From the NCBI RefSeq assembly GCF_006542425.1, contig NZ_VFID01000007.1:434001-498000 (forward strand): a stretch of DNA of 64,000 bases, written 5' to 3'. Below, in pieces: positions 19,656 to 28,179 of this stretch. Source of the stretch: Pseudoxanthomonas sp. z9 (GTDB taxonomy: Bacteria > Pseudomonadota > Gammaproteobacteria > Xanthomonadales > Xanthomonadaceae). Below the pieces are notes generated by a model. It searched no databases and had not been told where the DNA came from. It worked only from the letters and a program-made list of their open reading frames with translations. The number at the start of each line of letters is the position of its first letter. Within the stretch, counting starts at the first letter, position 1. Both the position numbers and the translations under genes were made by a program.

Positions 19656-19857
19656 GCAAATCCCCCTCAATCCCCCTTTTTCAAAGGGGGAGGTATTCCT
19701 CTTCGTCATCACCACATGGGGATGGTCTTCTATCGGAAATGTGCACGCCTTCCCGGTGTCTCCACTGCCGGACGTGAATGCTCCCTTGACCAGCCATTCG
19801 GCTGTTGAAAGCGAAAAAGGGGGCGGGCACCCGCGCAGCGGGTGACGGGGGATTTGC
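19656..19857. mobile_element. Miniature element, copy 1 (ends GCAAATCCCCC / GGGGGATTTGC)
   Basis: About 202 bp with complementary ends GCAAATCCCCC and GGGGGATTTGC, an internal CCCCCTTTTTCAAAGGGGGA hairpin and the conserved tail GCGGGCACCCGCG ... GGGTGAC. A second copy lies at 23935-24096. It has no coding capacity, so it behaves like a MITE. It fills most of the 373-bp gap after purD. Confidence 0.65.
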
Positions 19858-19949
19858 GCAGGATCTCTGAAGACTCCTCCCGAAAGCCGCTCCGGTAAAC
19901 CGGATGCCCCCATCGTTCTGCTAGGCTGCGCGCAACCCACGGAGGGCGC

Positions 19950-21869
19950 ATGTCCAGCCACAGCCAGTTCGCCTTGTTGAGCCAGCGGCGCTTCCTGCCG
20001 TTCTTCCTGGTCCAGTCGCTGGGCGCGTTCAACGACAACGTCTACCGCCAGGCCATCATCGGCCTGCTGGGCTTCATGAGCGTCAGCGCGCAGGACAAGA
20101 CGCTGTACACCAACCTGGCGCCGGCGATCTTCATCCTGCCCTACTTCCTGTTCTCGGCCACCGCCGGCCAGATCGCGGAGAAGCTGGAGAAATCGAAGCT
20201 GATCCGGATCACGACGACGATGGAAATCGTGATCATGTCGCTGGCCGCGATCGGCTTCCTCACCCAGGACCTGATCGTCCTGCTGACCGCGCTGTTCTGC
20301 ACCGGCCTGCAGTCGACCCTGTTCGGCCCGGTGAAGTACTCCATCCTGCCCTCGGTGCTCAAACCCGAGGAACTGACCGGCGGCAACGGCCTGGTCGAGA
20401 TGGGCACCTCGCTGTCGATCCTGATCGGCATGATCTTCGGCGGGCTGATCTTCAACCTGGCCGGCAGCCACGGCCCGACCGTGGCCGCGATCGCGATCAT
20501 CCTGCTGGCCATCACCGGCAATCTGGTCAGCCGGCTGATTCCCAAGGCCGACGCGGGTGCGCCGGAACTGAAGATCAACTGGAACCCGCTGACCGAATCG
20601 CGCGCGGTGCTGCGCCTGGCCAAGAAGCAGGTCGCGGTGCGCAACTCGGTGCTGGGCGTGTCCTGGTTCTGGTTCTTCGGCACCGTGCTGACCGGCAATA
20701 TCCCCACCTACGCCGATCTGAACCTGGGCATCGGTACCTGGTACGTGTTCCCGCTGGCGCTGTTCTCGATCGGCACCGGCGTGGGTTCGCTGCTGTGCGA
20801 ACGCCTGTCCGCACGCACCGTGGAAATCGGCCTGGTGCCGCTGGGCGCGTTCGGCATGAGCGCGTTCCTGCTGGATCTGTATTTCGCCCGCAGCGGCGTG
20901 GCCCCGGTCGCCGGCCTGTCGGTGTCGGCGTTCCTGCAGCAACCGGGCAGCTGGCGCATCGTCATCGACCTGGTCGGCATCGGCCTGTTCACCGGCTTCT
21001 TCGTGGTGCCGCTGTTCGCGCTGATCCAGAGCCGCACGCCGAAGCAGGAACTGGCCCGGGTCATCGCCGGCATGAACATCCAGAACGCCGGTTACATCGT
21101 GCTGGCGGCGGTGCTGGGCATCGCCCTGCAGATGAAGGAACTGGCGCTGGGCGGATTCCGCATCCCGTTGCCGGGGCTGCCCATCCCGCAGCTGTTCCTG
21201 GTGCTGGCGATCGCCAACGCGGTGGTGGCGATCTGGATCTTCACCCTGGTGCCCGAATTCCTGATGCGCTTCCTCAGCTGGGTGCTGGTGCGCTTCCTGT
21301 ACCGGCTGCGCCTGCACGGCATCGAGAAGCACGTGCCCGACGAAGGCCCGGCGCTGCTGGTCTGCAACCACGTCAGCTACATGGACGCGCTGCTGCTGGC
21401 GGCCAGCATTCCGCGGCCGGTGCGCTTCGTGATGTATTACAAGATCTTCAACATCCCGGTGATGAGCTGGATCTTCCGCACCGCCAAGGCCATTCCGATC
21501 GCCGGCGCCAAGGAGGATCCGGAACTGATGCGGCGTGCATTCGAGGAAATCGACCAGGCCCTGGCCGAGGGCGAGATCGTCGGCATCTTCCCCGAGGGCG
21601 CGCTGACCCGCGACGGCGGCATCGCGCCGTTCAAGTCGGGGGTGGAGAAGATCCTGGAACGGCGACCGGTGCCGGTGGTGCCGATGGCGCTGAAGGGCAT
21701 GTGGAGCAGCATGTGGAGCCGCCGCGACAGCCGGCTGGGCCGGATGCGGGTGCCGCGCCGTTTCCGTGCCCACGTGGAGGTGGTGGCCGCGCCGCCGGTG
21801 GACGGGACCACCGCGACCGCCGAGAGCCTGGAAGCAATCGTGCGCGGGCTGCGTGGCGACGCGGCCTGA
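19950..21869 (+). CDS. LplT-like MFS transporter fused to a PlsC acyltransferase
   Basis: A 639-aa inner-membrane protein in two parts. Residues ~1-420 form a 12-helix MFS transporter of the lysophospholipid type (GAFNDNVYRQAIIGLL; GLQSTLFGPVKYSILP). Residues ~430-620 form a glycerolipid acyltransferase with NHVSYMD (motif I, N-H-x4-D) and FPEGALT (motif III, with Ala in place of Thr/Gly after EG). It probably flips and re-acylates lysophospholipids. Compared with the longer LplT-Aas fusions it lacks the acyl-ACP synthetase domain. Ribosome binding site GGAGGG. Confidence 0.88.
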   Translation: MSSHSQFALLSQRRFLPFFLVQSLGAFNDNVYRQAIIGLLGFMSVSAQDKTLYTNLAPAIFILPYFLFSATAGQIAEKLEKSKLIRITTTMEIVIMSLAAIGFLTQDLIVLLTALFCTGLQSTLFGPVKYSILPSVLKPEELTGGNGLVEMGTSLSILIGMIFGGLIFNLAGSHGPTVAAIAIILLAITGNLVSRLIPKADAGAPELKINWNPLTESRAVLRLAKKQVAVRNSVLGVSWFWFFGTVLTGNIPTYADLNLGIGTWYVFPLALFSIGTGVGSLLCERLSARTVEIGLVPLGAFGMSAFLLDLYFARSGVAPVAGLSVSAFLQQPGSWRIVIDLVGIGLFTGFFVVPLFALIQSRTPKQELARVIAGMNIQNAGYIVLAAVLGIALQMKELALGGFRIPLPGLPIPQLFLVLAIANAVVAIWIFTLVPEFLMRFLSWVLVRFLYRLRLHGIEKHVPDEGPALLVCNHVSYMDALLLAASIPRPVRFVMYYKIFNIPVMSWIFRTAKAIPIAGAKEDPELMRRAFEEIDQALAEGEIVGIFPEGALTRDGGIAPFKSGVEKILERRPVPVVPMALKGMWSSMWSRRDSRLGRMRVPRRFRAHVEVVAAPPVDGTTATAESLEAIVRGLRGDAA

Positions 21870-21969
21870 CAGGGCCACTGTCCCGGCACCATCTAAAGTC
21901 ATACGAATCGCTTTGCAGACGTTAGACTAGGGTCCGACCACCCCGCTTCATCACTGCAAGGAGACTCCG

Positions 21970-22338
21970 ATGAGTGCCGTTCCCCCGTTGCCAAACGATG
22001 CGCCAGGCAATATCCCTAACTACTTGGTGTGGTCGATCCTGTCGACCATCGGTTCCTTCATCGTATGCTGCGTTGCCTGCCTCAGCTTCCCTGGCATCAT
22101 CACCGGCATCGTGGCCATCGTGTTCTCGACCCAAGTCAACAGCAAGTTGAACCAGGGTGATATCGAAGGTGCCAAGCGCGCTTCCAAGAACGCGAAGATC
22201 TGGAACTGGGTGACGACCGGCATCCTGATTCTGACGGTCGTGATCTCGGTCATCTGGTTCATCGCGGTCGGTCCGGACGCGTACATGGAATACATGGAAC
22301 AGATCCGCCAGCAGATGGAACAGCAACAGGGCGGCTGA
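21970..22338 (+). CDS. CD225/dispanin family membrane protein
   Basis: A 122-aa protein with the CD225 pattern: NYLVWSILSTIGSFIVCCV (first membrane helix), a short loop with VNSKLNQGDIEGAKRASKNA, and a second helix (WVTTGILILTVVISVIWFI). The C-terminus is Gln/Met-rich. Bacterial members have no set function; the loop motif is shared with animal IFITM-like proteins. Strong AAGGAG ribosome binding site. Confidence 0.85.
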   Translation: MSAVPPLPNDAPGNIPNYLVWSILSTIGSFIVCCVACLSFPGIITGIVAIVFSTQVNSKLNQGDIEGAKRASKNAKIWNWVTTGILILTVVISVIWFIAVGPDAYMEYMEQIRQQMEQQQGG

Positions 22339-22339
22339 C

Positions 22340-22753
22340 GTGCCCCTGTCGCGTCCCGCGCTCTATACGCTGGGTGCGGGGGCTGCGATCGCAGTCCCCG
22401 CCGGCGTCTGGTTGCTATTGAACTTCGATCCCAATGCAGCGGGAAATCCTTTCCCGCCCTGCATGTTCCATGCCCTGACCGGTTATTACTGCGTCGGCTG
22501 CGGCATGACCCGCGCCCTGCACGCACTGGTCCACGGTGACGTGGTCCGCGCATTCGGTATGAACCCGCTGGCGATGCTCCTGTTGCCGTTGGCGCCCCTG
22601 CTGGTGGCCCACGCGCAGGGGTGGCGGCCGCGCCTGCTCGAACCGTTGATGCGCGTGGTGTTGAAGCCGGGTCTGTGGCTGGTGCTGCTGCCGGCGTTCT
22701 GGGTAGCCCGCAACTTGCCGTGGTATCCCTTCACCCTGCTCGCCCCGGGTTGA
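22340..22753 (+). CDS. DUF2752 membrane protein
   Basis: A 137-aa protein with three or four membrane helices and the DUF2752 core PPCMFHALTGYYCVGCGMTR, with its three Cys residues. The GTG start is 1 bp after the stop of the CD225 gene, so they form an operon; this CD225-DUF2752 pairing is widespread in bacteria. Function unknown. Confidence 0.88.
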   Translation: MPLSRPALYTLGAGAAIAVPAGVWLLLNFDPNAAGNPFPPCMFHALTGYYCVGCGMTRALHALVHGDVVRAFGMNPLAMLLLPLAPLLVAHAQGWRPRLLEPLMRVVLKPGLWLVLLPAFWVARNLPWYPFTLLAPG

Positions 22754-22765
22754 TCCAATCTCCCT

Positions 22766-22957
22766 TGTGGGAGCGACGTAAGTCGCGAAGCTTCCAACCC
22801 GAAGCGCTCCTGCCAAGCCCGTCCGCATTAGTCCACCAACGCGCTGTCTTGTCATCCCGATATCGTCGGGATATCGCGACTTACGTCGCTCCCACATGAT
22901 TGTTTTTCCGACCGATCTTTCGGTCGGGATCACGGTCGCGACTGACGTCGCTCCTAC
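22766..22957. repeat. REP hairpin pair (GTGGGAGCGACG type)
   Basis: TGTGGGAGCGACGTAAGTCG (from 22766) pairs with CGACTTACGTCGCTCCCACA (to 22895). A second, unpaired half ends near 22957 (CGACTGACGTCGCTCCTAC). It is the same family as the array at 8077-8866. It lies between convergent genes DUF2752 and ampE, a usual place for REPs. Confidence 0.8.
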
Positions 22958-22961
22958 GGGT

Positions 22962-23855
22962 CTAGCTGACCCAGCCACCAATGACGAATACGGCCAGCAC
23001 CGCCATCCAGACCAGCAGGATGCGCCAGACCAGGCTCATGGCGTCGCGCAGCTCGGGCAGTTCGCGCATGGCCTGGACCATGCCTTCCTCCGCGTAATCC
23101 TCGGCTTCTTCCGCCAGTTCGCTGCGCACGCTCGCGCGCGCGGCATGGCCGAGGAATCCGGTCCGCAATTGCAGGCTGTTGCCGTGCGCCTCGCGCCAGG
23201 CCTGGAAGACGGTATCGAAGTTGCCGACCAGGGCCATCGCCAGGGTCATCAGCTGGGCGACCGGCCACTCCAGCACGGACAGCAGCGCACGCGCGCCCTC
23301 GCGGGTGTCGTGCGGCAGCGCGCGCTGGAACTCGCCTTCGGCGGTCAGCGCGACCAGCCGGTACAGCAGCGCGCCGATTGGTCCTAGCAGCAGGAACCAG
23401 AACAGCACGCCGAACCAGCGCCGCAGCGCGTTGCGGAACACCGCTTCCACCAATGCCGGGCCATCGGCGGCCACGGTCTCGCCATCCGGCCACAGGCGGG
23501 CGATGGCTTCGCGCCGCGCGGCGGGCTCGTGCGCGTCGATGATCGCTTCCACGTCCACGTCGAGATCGCGCGGGCCCCACGCATAGACCAGCACCAGCAC
23601 CGAGAACAGCAGCCCGACCAGGCCGAACAACGGCTCGTGCAGCACCCACTGGAACAACCCGACCAGAAGCAATGGCGGCACCAGCGCCAGCACGATGCCG
23701 TAGCGGCCGCGCCAGAAACCATCGCCGGGGAAGCGTTCGTCGAGCCAGCGCAGCCAGTGTCCGTACCAATGGAACTGACGGACCGACGTGACCAGCGACG
23801 GCGCGACGTGCCCGAGTACCAGCGCGACGACCACGGCGACCAGGGTGATGGACAT
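22962..23855 (-). CDS. ampE: AmpE-like inner-membrane regulatory protein
   Basis: A 297-aa protein with four or five membrane helices and AmpE-type features: an N-terminal helix, the cytoplasmic loop after YAWGPRDLDVDVEAI, the helix pair around WFGVLFWFLLLGPIGALLYR and a C-terminal helix. AmpE in enterobacteria works with AmpD in signalling of cell-wall recycling and beta-lactamase induction. No ampD is adjacent here, so the link is by family only. Confidence 0.75.
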   Translation of the reverse strand: MSITLVAVVVALVLGHVAPSLVTSVRQFHWYGHWLRWLDERFPGDGFWRGRYGIVLALVPPLLLVGLFQWVLHEPLFGLVGLLFSVLVLVYAWGPRDLDVDVEAIIDAHEPAARREAIARLWPDGETVAADGPALVEAVFRNALRRWFGVLFWFLLLGPIGALLYRLVALTAEGEFQRALPHDTREGARALLSVLEWPVAQLMTLAMALVGNFDTVFQAWREAHGNSLQLRTGFLGHAARASVRSELAEEAEDYAEEGMVQAMRELPELRDAMSLVWRILLVWMAVLAVFVIGGWVS

Positions 23856-23934
23856 GCGATTCCTCCTTGCCCGGGGATTCTAGCCTGCCGCTTCGTTAAT
23901 GTCGGGTCTGGGGCGCTTCACGGCTGTGCCTGGA

Positions 23935-24096
23935 GCAAATCCCCCTCGGTCCCCCTTTTGCAAAGGGGGAGGAAAAAGCGGGGTTTCCGTCGCATGGGTG
24001 ACCCGTGTGACAGCCCCTTTGACCCACCATCCGGCTGTTGATGAGCGCTTGCGAAAGGGGGCGGGCACCCGCGTCAGCGGGTGACGGGGGATTTGC
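23935..24096. mobile_element. Miniature element, copy 2
   Basis: About 162 bp with the same ends as copy 1 (GCAAATCCCCC at 23935, GGGGGATTTGC ending 24096), the hairpin CCCCCTTTTGCAAAGGGGGA, CGGCTGTTGA in the middle and GCGGGCACCCGCGTCAGCGG near the right end. It is shorter than copy 1 in the centre. It lies between divergent ampE and convergent nudC ends and has no coding capacity. Confidence 0.65.
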
Positions 24097-24119
24097 TCTT
24101 GGGGATCTGCAACAACCGC

Positions 24120-25070
24120 TCAGCCCCGCCGACGCGCGAGCATCCCGGCATGCCAGTGATCGATCAGCGAGCGTGCGATGGAAATCCGCGGCGACAGCAG
24201 CAGGCCTTCGTCGCCGTCACCCTCGCGGCGTTCGCGGGCCGCATCGATTTCATCGAAGGTGAACCAGCGCGCATCTTCCAGTTCATCGTCCACCCGCGGC
24301 ACGTCCGGTTCCGCGTCGGCGGCGAATCCGAGCATCAACGCGCCGGGAAACGGCCACGGCTGCGCGCCCAGGTAACGGCATCCTCGCACGCGCACGCCGG
24401 TTTCCTCCAGCACTTCGCGCGCCACGGTCTGCTCCAGGGTTTCACCGGGTTCGACGAAGCCGGCGATCACCGAATAGCGGCGCGCCGGCCAGGACGACTG
24501 CCTGCCCAGCAGCAGGCGTTCGCCATCGCTGACCGCCACGATCACCGCCGGGTCCACGCGTGGGTAATGATCCGCGTCGCATTGCAGGCAACGGCCCTGG
24601 TAACCGGCGCGGCGGAACTCCACTTCGCCGCCGCACAGGCCGCAGAAGCGGTTGCGCGAACGCCAGTAGAACATCGCCCGCGCCAGCGCGAACACGCCGG
24701 CCTCGAACGCCGGCCAGACCGCCGCCGCGCGGCGCAGATCCACGCGTTGCGCCGCTTCGAACGGCACGCTGTCCGCCTCGACCGCGAACCACGCGGTCTC
24801 GCCGCGCAGGCCAAGGAAGATCGCCGTGCCGGGACCGCCGCCGAGCGCTTCTCCGGTAGGCGCCGCCAATTGTCCGGCCGTATCGGCGAACGCCTCGCCC
24901 TCGCGGGTCAGCACGATCACGCGCGCGCCCGGCCACAGGCGGAACAGGGTGTCGGGGTCGTCGCGCAGCTTGTCGGCGCGATCCAGCGGCTCGCCCGCGA
25001 AGGCGAAACCGGTCAACGCGGAGGCGGTGCTGGAATTGGAATCGGTGCCCACGGGGTGAGCGGGTGTCAC
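24120..25070 (-). CDS. nudC: NAD(H) pyrophosphatase, Nudix family
   Basis: A 316-aa enzyme that cleaves NADH to NMNH and AMP and can remove NAD caps from RNA. A four-Cys zinc site (CGLCGG ... CLQCD) precedes the Nudix box [20 protein letters not shown]. The NADH signature SQPWPFPxS is present as AQPWPFPGA, with both Ser replaced by Ala, a small deviation. The GTG start at 25070 overlaps the erpA stop (GTGA), so it is translated in coupling with erpA. Confidence 0.9.
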   Translation of the reverse strand: MTPAHPVGTDSNSSTASALTGFAFAGEPLDRADKLRDDPDTLFRLWPGARVIVLTREGEAFADTAGQLAAPTGEALGGGPGTAIFLGLRGETAWFAVEADSVPFEAAQRVDLRRAAAVWPAFEAGVFALARAMFYWRSRNRFCGLCGGEVEFRRAGYQGRCLQCDADHYPRVDPAVIVAVSDGERLLLGRQSSWPARRYSVIAGFVEPGETLEQTVAREVLEETGVRVRGCRYLGAQPWPFPGALMLGFAADAEPDVPRVDDELEDARWFTFDEIDAARERREGDGDEGLLLSPRISIARSLIDHWHAGMLARRRG

Positions 25071-25447
25071 ATGCTGAAACTGCTGCCGCAGCCGCAGGTG
25101 GTCTTGGCGTTGGGATTGCGGATGACGAACTGCGCGCCCTGCAGGCTCTCGCTGTAGTCGACCTCGGCACCCATCAGGTATTGCAGGCTCAGCGGATCCA
25201 CCAGCAGGGTCACGCCGTCGGTGTCCACCGCCAGATCGTCCTCGGCGCGGTTCTCGTCGAACTCGAAACCGTACTGGAAGCCGGAGCAGCCGCCCCCCTG
25301 GATGTAGACGCGCAACGCCAGTCCGGCATTGCCTTCCTCATCGATGAGCTCGCGGACCTTGGCGGCCGCGGCGTGGCTGAAGTTCAGCGGGCGCTCGAGC
25401 GACTGGTAGTCCGGCGCCGCCGAGGGCAGGGAAACGAGGTTGTCCAT
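25067..25447 (-). CDS. erpA: Iron-sulfur cluster insertion protein ErpA
   Basis: A 126-aa A-type carrier that delivers Fe-S clusters to apoproteins. The three ligand cysteines are in [11 protein letters not shown] and TTCGCGSSF near the C-terminus. Length is slightly above the E. coli protein because of an N-terminal extension. It overlaps nudC by 4 bp and follows a DUF6776 gene after 27 bp. Confidence 0.95.
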   Translation of the reverse strand: MDNLVSLPSAAPDYQSLERPLNFSHAAAAKVRELIDEEGNAGLALRVYIQGGGCSGFQYGFEFDENRAEDDLAVDTDGVTLLVDPLSLQYLMGAEVDYSESLQGAQFVIRNPNAKTTCGCGSSFSM

Positions 25448-25474
25448 GGCGATCAGGATGGGGGTTGGGGAGAC

Positions 25475-26197
25475 TCACTTCAAGCCGGAAGCGCCGGTGC
25501 CTTCGCGGCCGCTGGCGGCGGCCCAGGTGAACGATTGTTCCACCGCCGCGCCGTTCTGCGGCACCAGCCGCGCGGTCACCCGGACCGGCTCGAAATCGGC
25601 CGGCAGGACCAGGTCGCCCTCGACCTGCTGGAAGTACTTGAACGAATACGGCAGGCCCGGCGCGTCGGCCTGCTGGCGCAGGTCCGACCAGGCCAGTCGT
25701 TGCAGCTTGCCGGCGCGGGTGCCTTCCACCGACACCAGCAGGCGGCCGGCATTGACCGCGCCGCGGTTGAGGTTCTGGGTCAGGGTCGCGGTGAAGTGCC
25801 AGGCCTGGTCGGTCTGCGGCTGCAGCTTGAGCTCGTGCACGGTCAGGCCGCGACGCTGGCCGGTGGCGCCGACGAAGCGCTCGTAGAAGGCGACATCGGC
25901 GCGCAGGCCGGCGATTTCCTCGTCGCGCTCGGCCAGCGCGGTCTGCAGGTCACGGTTGGCGTCGCGACTGATCTGGTCCGAGCGCGACAGCGTGGCGACC
26001 CGCTGCTCCAGTTGCTCGACCTGCTTTTTCTGGGCCTGGAACTGATGCGCGCTGGGCGCCTGTCCGCCGCCGGCCAGGACCTGCCACAGGCCCCAGCCGC
26101 CGAAGGCGACCAGCAATGCGAGCAGGGCGACGGCCGCGTAGAACCAGAGCCGCCCACTGGCCGGCGGGGGCGGTGAAGGAAGAGAAGTCTCACTCAT
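25475..26197 (-). CDS. DUF6776 family coiled-coil membrane protein (second paralogue)
   Basis: A 240-aa protein with an N-terminal Pro-rich tail, one membrane helix (residues about 18-42), a coiled coil (QFQAQKKQVEQLEQRVATLS) and the DUF6776 domain with ERDEEIAGLRADVAFYERFV and LPYSFKYFQQVEGDLVLP. It is a clear paralogue of 26665-27396. The bactofilin gene lies between the two copies, which suggests joint work at the cell envelope; that is an inference. Confidence 0.8.
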   Translation of the reverse strand: MSETSLPSPPPPASGRLWFYAAVALLALLVAFGGWGLWQVLAGGGQAPSAHQFQAQKKQVEQLEQRVATLSRSDQISRDANRDLQTALAERDEEIAGLRADVAFYERFVGATGQRRGLTVHELKLQPQTDQAWHFTATLTQNLNRGAVNAGRLLVSVEGTRAGKLQRLAWSDLRQQADAPGLPYSFKYFQQVEGDLVLPADFEPVRVTARLVPQNGAAVEQSFTWAAASGREGTGASGLK

Positions 26198-26251
26198 GGG
26201 CCGAGCATAGCGCGGCCCGCCAGAGGGGGCTCTGAATGCCGGGGAACCGGT

Positions 26252-26668
26252 TCAGGCGTGGGCGGGGACCAGGTTTTCGACGGTCTCGCCGGCGCCGGCG
26301 AGCGCCGTGGCATGCACCAGCCGGCCGGTGAGCTGCGCGCCGGCGCTCATCTCCACCACCTGGTAGTGGATGTTGCCGTGCACCCGCGCCTTGGACGCCA
26401 GTTCCACCCGGTCGTCGGCGTACACGTTGCCGACCAGTTGGCCATTGATGATCACCACCGGCGCGCGCACCTCGCCCTCGATGCTGCCCTGCTCGGCCAG
26501 CGTCAGCACCGCCCGTTCGCCCTCGACGGCCAGCACCTTGCCCTGGATCCGTCCCTCCACGTACAGGCCGCCGCTGAAAATCAGATCGCCCTGGATCGTG
26601 ACCTGCGGGCCGATGAGGGTATCGATGGCCTGGCCATCGCGTTGGGGCTTGTGCTTGAACATGATCAT
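26252..26668 (-). CDS. Bactofilin (polymer-forming cytoskeletal protein)
   Basis: A 138-aa protein with the bactofilin beta-helix core: IGPQVTIQGDLIFSGGLYVE, GRIQGKV, APVVIINGQLVGNVYADD and KARVHGNIHY. Bactofilins self-assemble on the membrane without nucleotide and scaffold cell-shape or wall enzymes. The ATG at 26668 overlaps the stop of the upstream DUF6776 gene (ATGA); ATG 26662 has better spacing to GGAGG and may be the real start. Confidence 0.92.
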   Translation of the reverse strand: MIMFKHKPQRDGQAIDTLIGPQVTIQGDLIFSGGLYVEGRIQGKVLAVEGERAVLTLAEQGSIEGEVRAPVVIINGQLVGNVYADDRVELASKARVHGNIHYQVVEMSAGAQLTGRLVHATALAGAGETVENLVPAHA

Positions 26669-27396
26669 TTTCCTCCGGCTGAGGTCGCGAGTTTCCAATC
26701 GAACGCCTGTTCCACCGCGCGTTCGCCGCCGCTGAGTTGCACCTTCACCCGCTGCGGGGTGAAGCCGCCGGGCAGCATCACGCTGCCGTCCAGCTGCTGG
26801 AAATAGCGGAAGGAATAGGCCTGCCCGGCCACGCCGGACTGCTGGTGCAGTTCGTCCCAGCCAATCGTCGCCAGTTGGCCGTCGCGCACGCCCTCCACCG
26901 CGAAGCGCATCGCGCCTTCGCTGATGGCGCCGCGGTTGAGCGTCTGGGTCAGGGTGATCTGGTACTGCCAGGCGCCGCCCGGCGCGCGGCTGAATTCGGC
27001 CAGGTGCACGTTGAGTCCGCGGCGCGGCGCGGTGGCCCCGACCAGGCGCTCGTAGAACGCCACGTCCGCGCGCAGGCCCGTGATTTCCTCGTCACGCTCG
27101 GCCAGCGAGGCTTGCAGTTCCTGGTTGGCGGTGCGGCTGATGCGATCGGAAACGCCCAGGGTGGTTTCGCGCTGGCTCAACTGCTGCAGTTCGGCCCGCT
27201 GCCGGCGGACCTGGTCCCGGGCCTGCACCAATGCCTGCTCCACCTGTCCCAGCCGGGGCGCGGCGGTATAGCTGGCCAGCCACCAGACCCCGGCCAGCGT
27301 CCCCGCCCAGGCCAGCCCCGCCACGGCCAGCCAGAGTCCACGGCGCGAGGGCCGCTGTTCGACGATCTGGTAGCGCGGAAAGGGGGATCTGGACAT
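26665..27396 (-). CDS. DUF6776 family coiled-coil membrane protein (first paralogue)
   Basis: A 243-aa protein with a membrane helix (WLAVAGLAWAGTLAGVWWL), a coiled coil rich in Gln/Arg, and a DUF6776 domain (ERDEEITGLRADVAFYERLV; QAYSFRYFQQLDGSVMLPGG). The start ATG 27396 follows AAAGGGGGAT. It opens the operon DUF6776-bactofilin-DUF6776-erpA-nudC and is divergent from the DUF4126 gene across 95 bp. Confidence 0.82.
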   Translation of the reverse strand: MSRSPFPRYQIVEQRPSRRGLWLAVAGLAWAGTLAGVWWLASYTAAPRLGQVEQALVQARDQVRRQRAELQQLSQRETTLGVSDRISRTANQELQASLAERDEEITGLRADVAFYERLVGATAPRRGLNVHLAEFSRAPGGAWQYQITLTQTLNRGAISEGAMRFAVEGVRDGQLATIGWDELHQQSGVAGQAYSFRYFQQLDGSVMLPGGFTPQRVKVQLSGGERAVEQAFDWKLATSAGGK

Positions 27397-27491
27397 GAGC
27401 GAATCCCTGGCCGCGCTCAGGCAGCAGCCAGACAGGAGGCCTATACTCGGGACTATCGACAGGGCCGTCGAGTCTACTGGGAACCGCCGGG

Positions 27492-28097
27492 ATGTCCGAA
27501 GCACATCTTTTCGTAATTGGGATCCTGTTGGCATGGATGGCCGGGATCCGCGTCTACCTGACGGTGTTCGGCCTCGGCCTGGCCGGCGCGCTGGGCTGGC
27601 TGGATCTGCCGCCGGCCCTGCAGGTCACCCAGTCCTGGTGGGTGCTGGGCACCTCCGGCGCGCTGGCGCTGGCCGAATTCTTCGCCGACAAGATTCCCGG
27701 GGTGGACTCGGGCTGGGATCTGCTGCAGACCCTGGCGCGGGTGCCGGCGGGCGCCTTCCTGGCCGCCGCCACGCTCTCGCCGGACGGGCAGCTCGGCGGT
27801 GGCGCGCTCGCCGCCGGCGCCGGCATCGCCCTGACCAGCCACGTGCTGAAGAGCGGTTCGCGCGCGCTGATGAACACCTCGCCCGAGCCGGTCAGCAACT
27901 GGACCGCCTCGGTCACCGAGGACGCGGTGGTGGTGGGCGGCCTGGCGCTGGCCTTCGCCCATCCCTGGATCGCCCTGATCCTGGTGGTCGGCATCTCGAT
28001 CGTGCTGGCGCTGGCGGTGTGGTGGGTCTGGCGTCGCGTCAGCCGTGGCCTGAAACGGCTGCTCGGTACGTCTGATCCTCGAATGCCGACCCCTTGA
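27492..28097 (+). CDS. DUF4126 membrane protein
   Basis: A 201-aa protein with four to five membrane helices and the DUF4126 core: AWMAGIRVYLTVFGLGLAGA, ALAEFFADKIPGVDSGWDLL, ALTSHVLKSGSRALMNTSPE and SVTEDAVVVGGLALAF. Function unknown. It ends 83 bp before a signalling gene pair. Confidence 0.88.
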   Translation: MSEAHLFVIGILLAWMAGIRVYLTVFGLGLAGALGWLDLPPALQVTQSWWVLGTSGALALAEFFADKIPGVDSGWDLLQTLARVPAGAFLAAATLSPDGQLGGGALAAGAGIALTSHVLKSGSRALMNTSPEPVSNWTASVTEDAVVVGGLALAFAHPWIALILVVGISIVLALAVWWVWRRVSRGLKRLLGTSDPRMPTP

Positions 28098-28179
28098 CGC
28101 GGAAAACCGGATGCTCCGGAACGCCTGTCCCGGGTCGTGAACTTCATCGCATAATGCGGCACATGCTTGGGGAAGCCTG

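Noticed and set aside
19143..21902. A 919-codon open frame on the minus strand opposite purD and the LplT/PlsC gene
   Set aside because: Its translation is His/Arg/Gln-rich without any domain and mirrors the codon bias of two well-supported plus-strand genes; long antisense frames are expected at this GC content.
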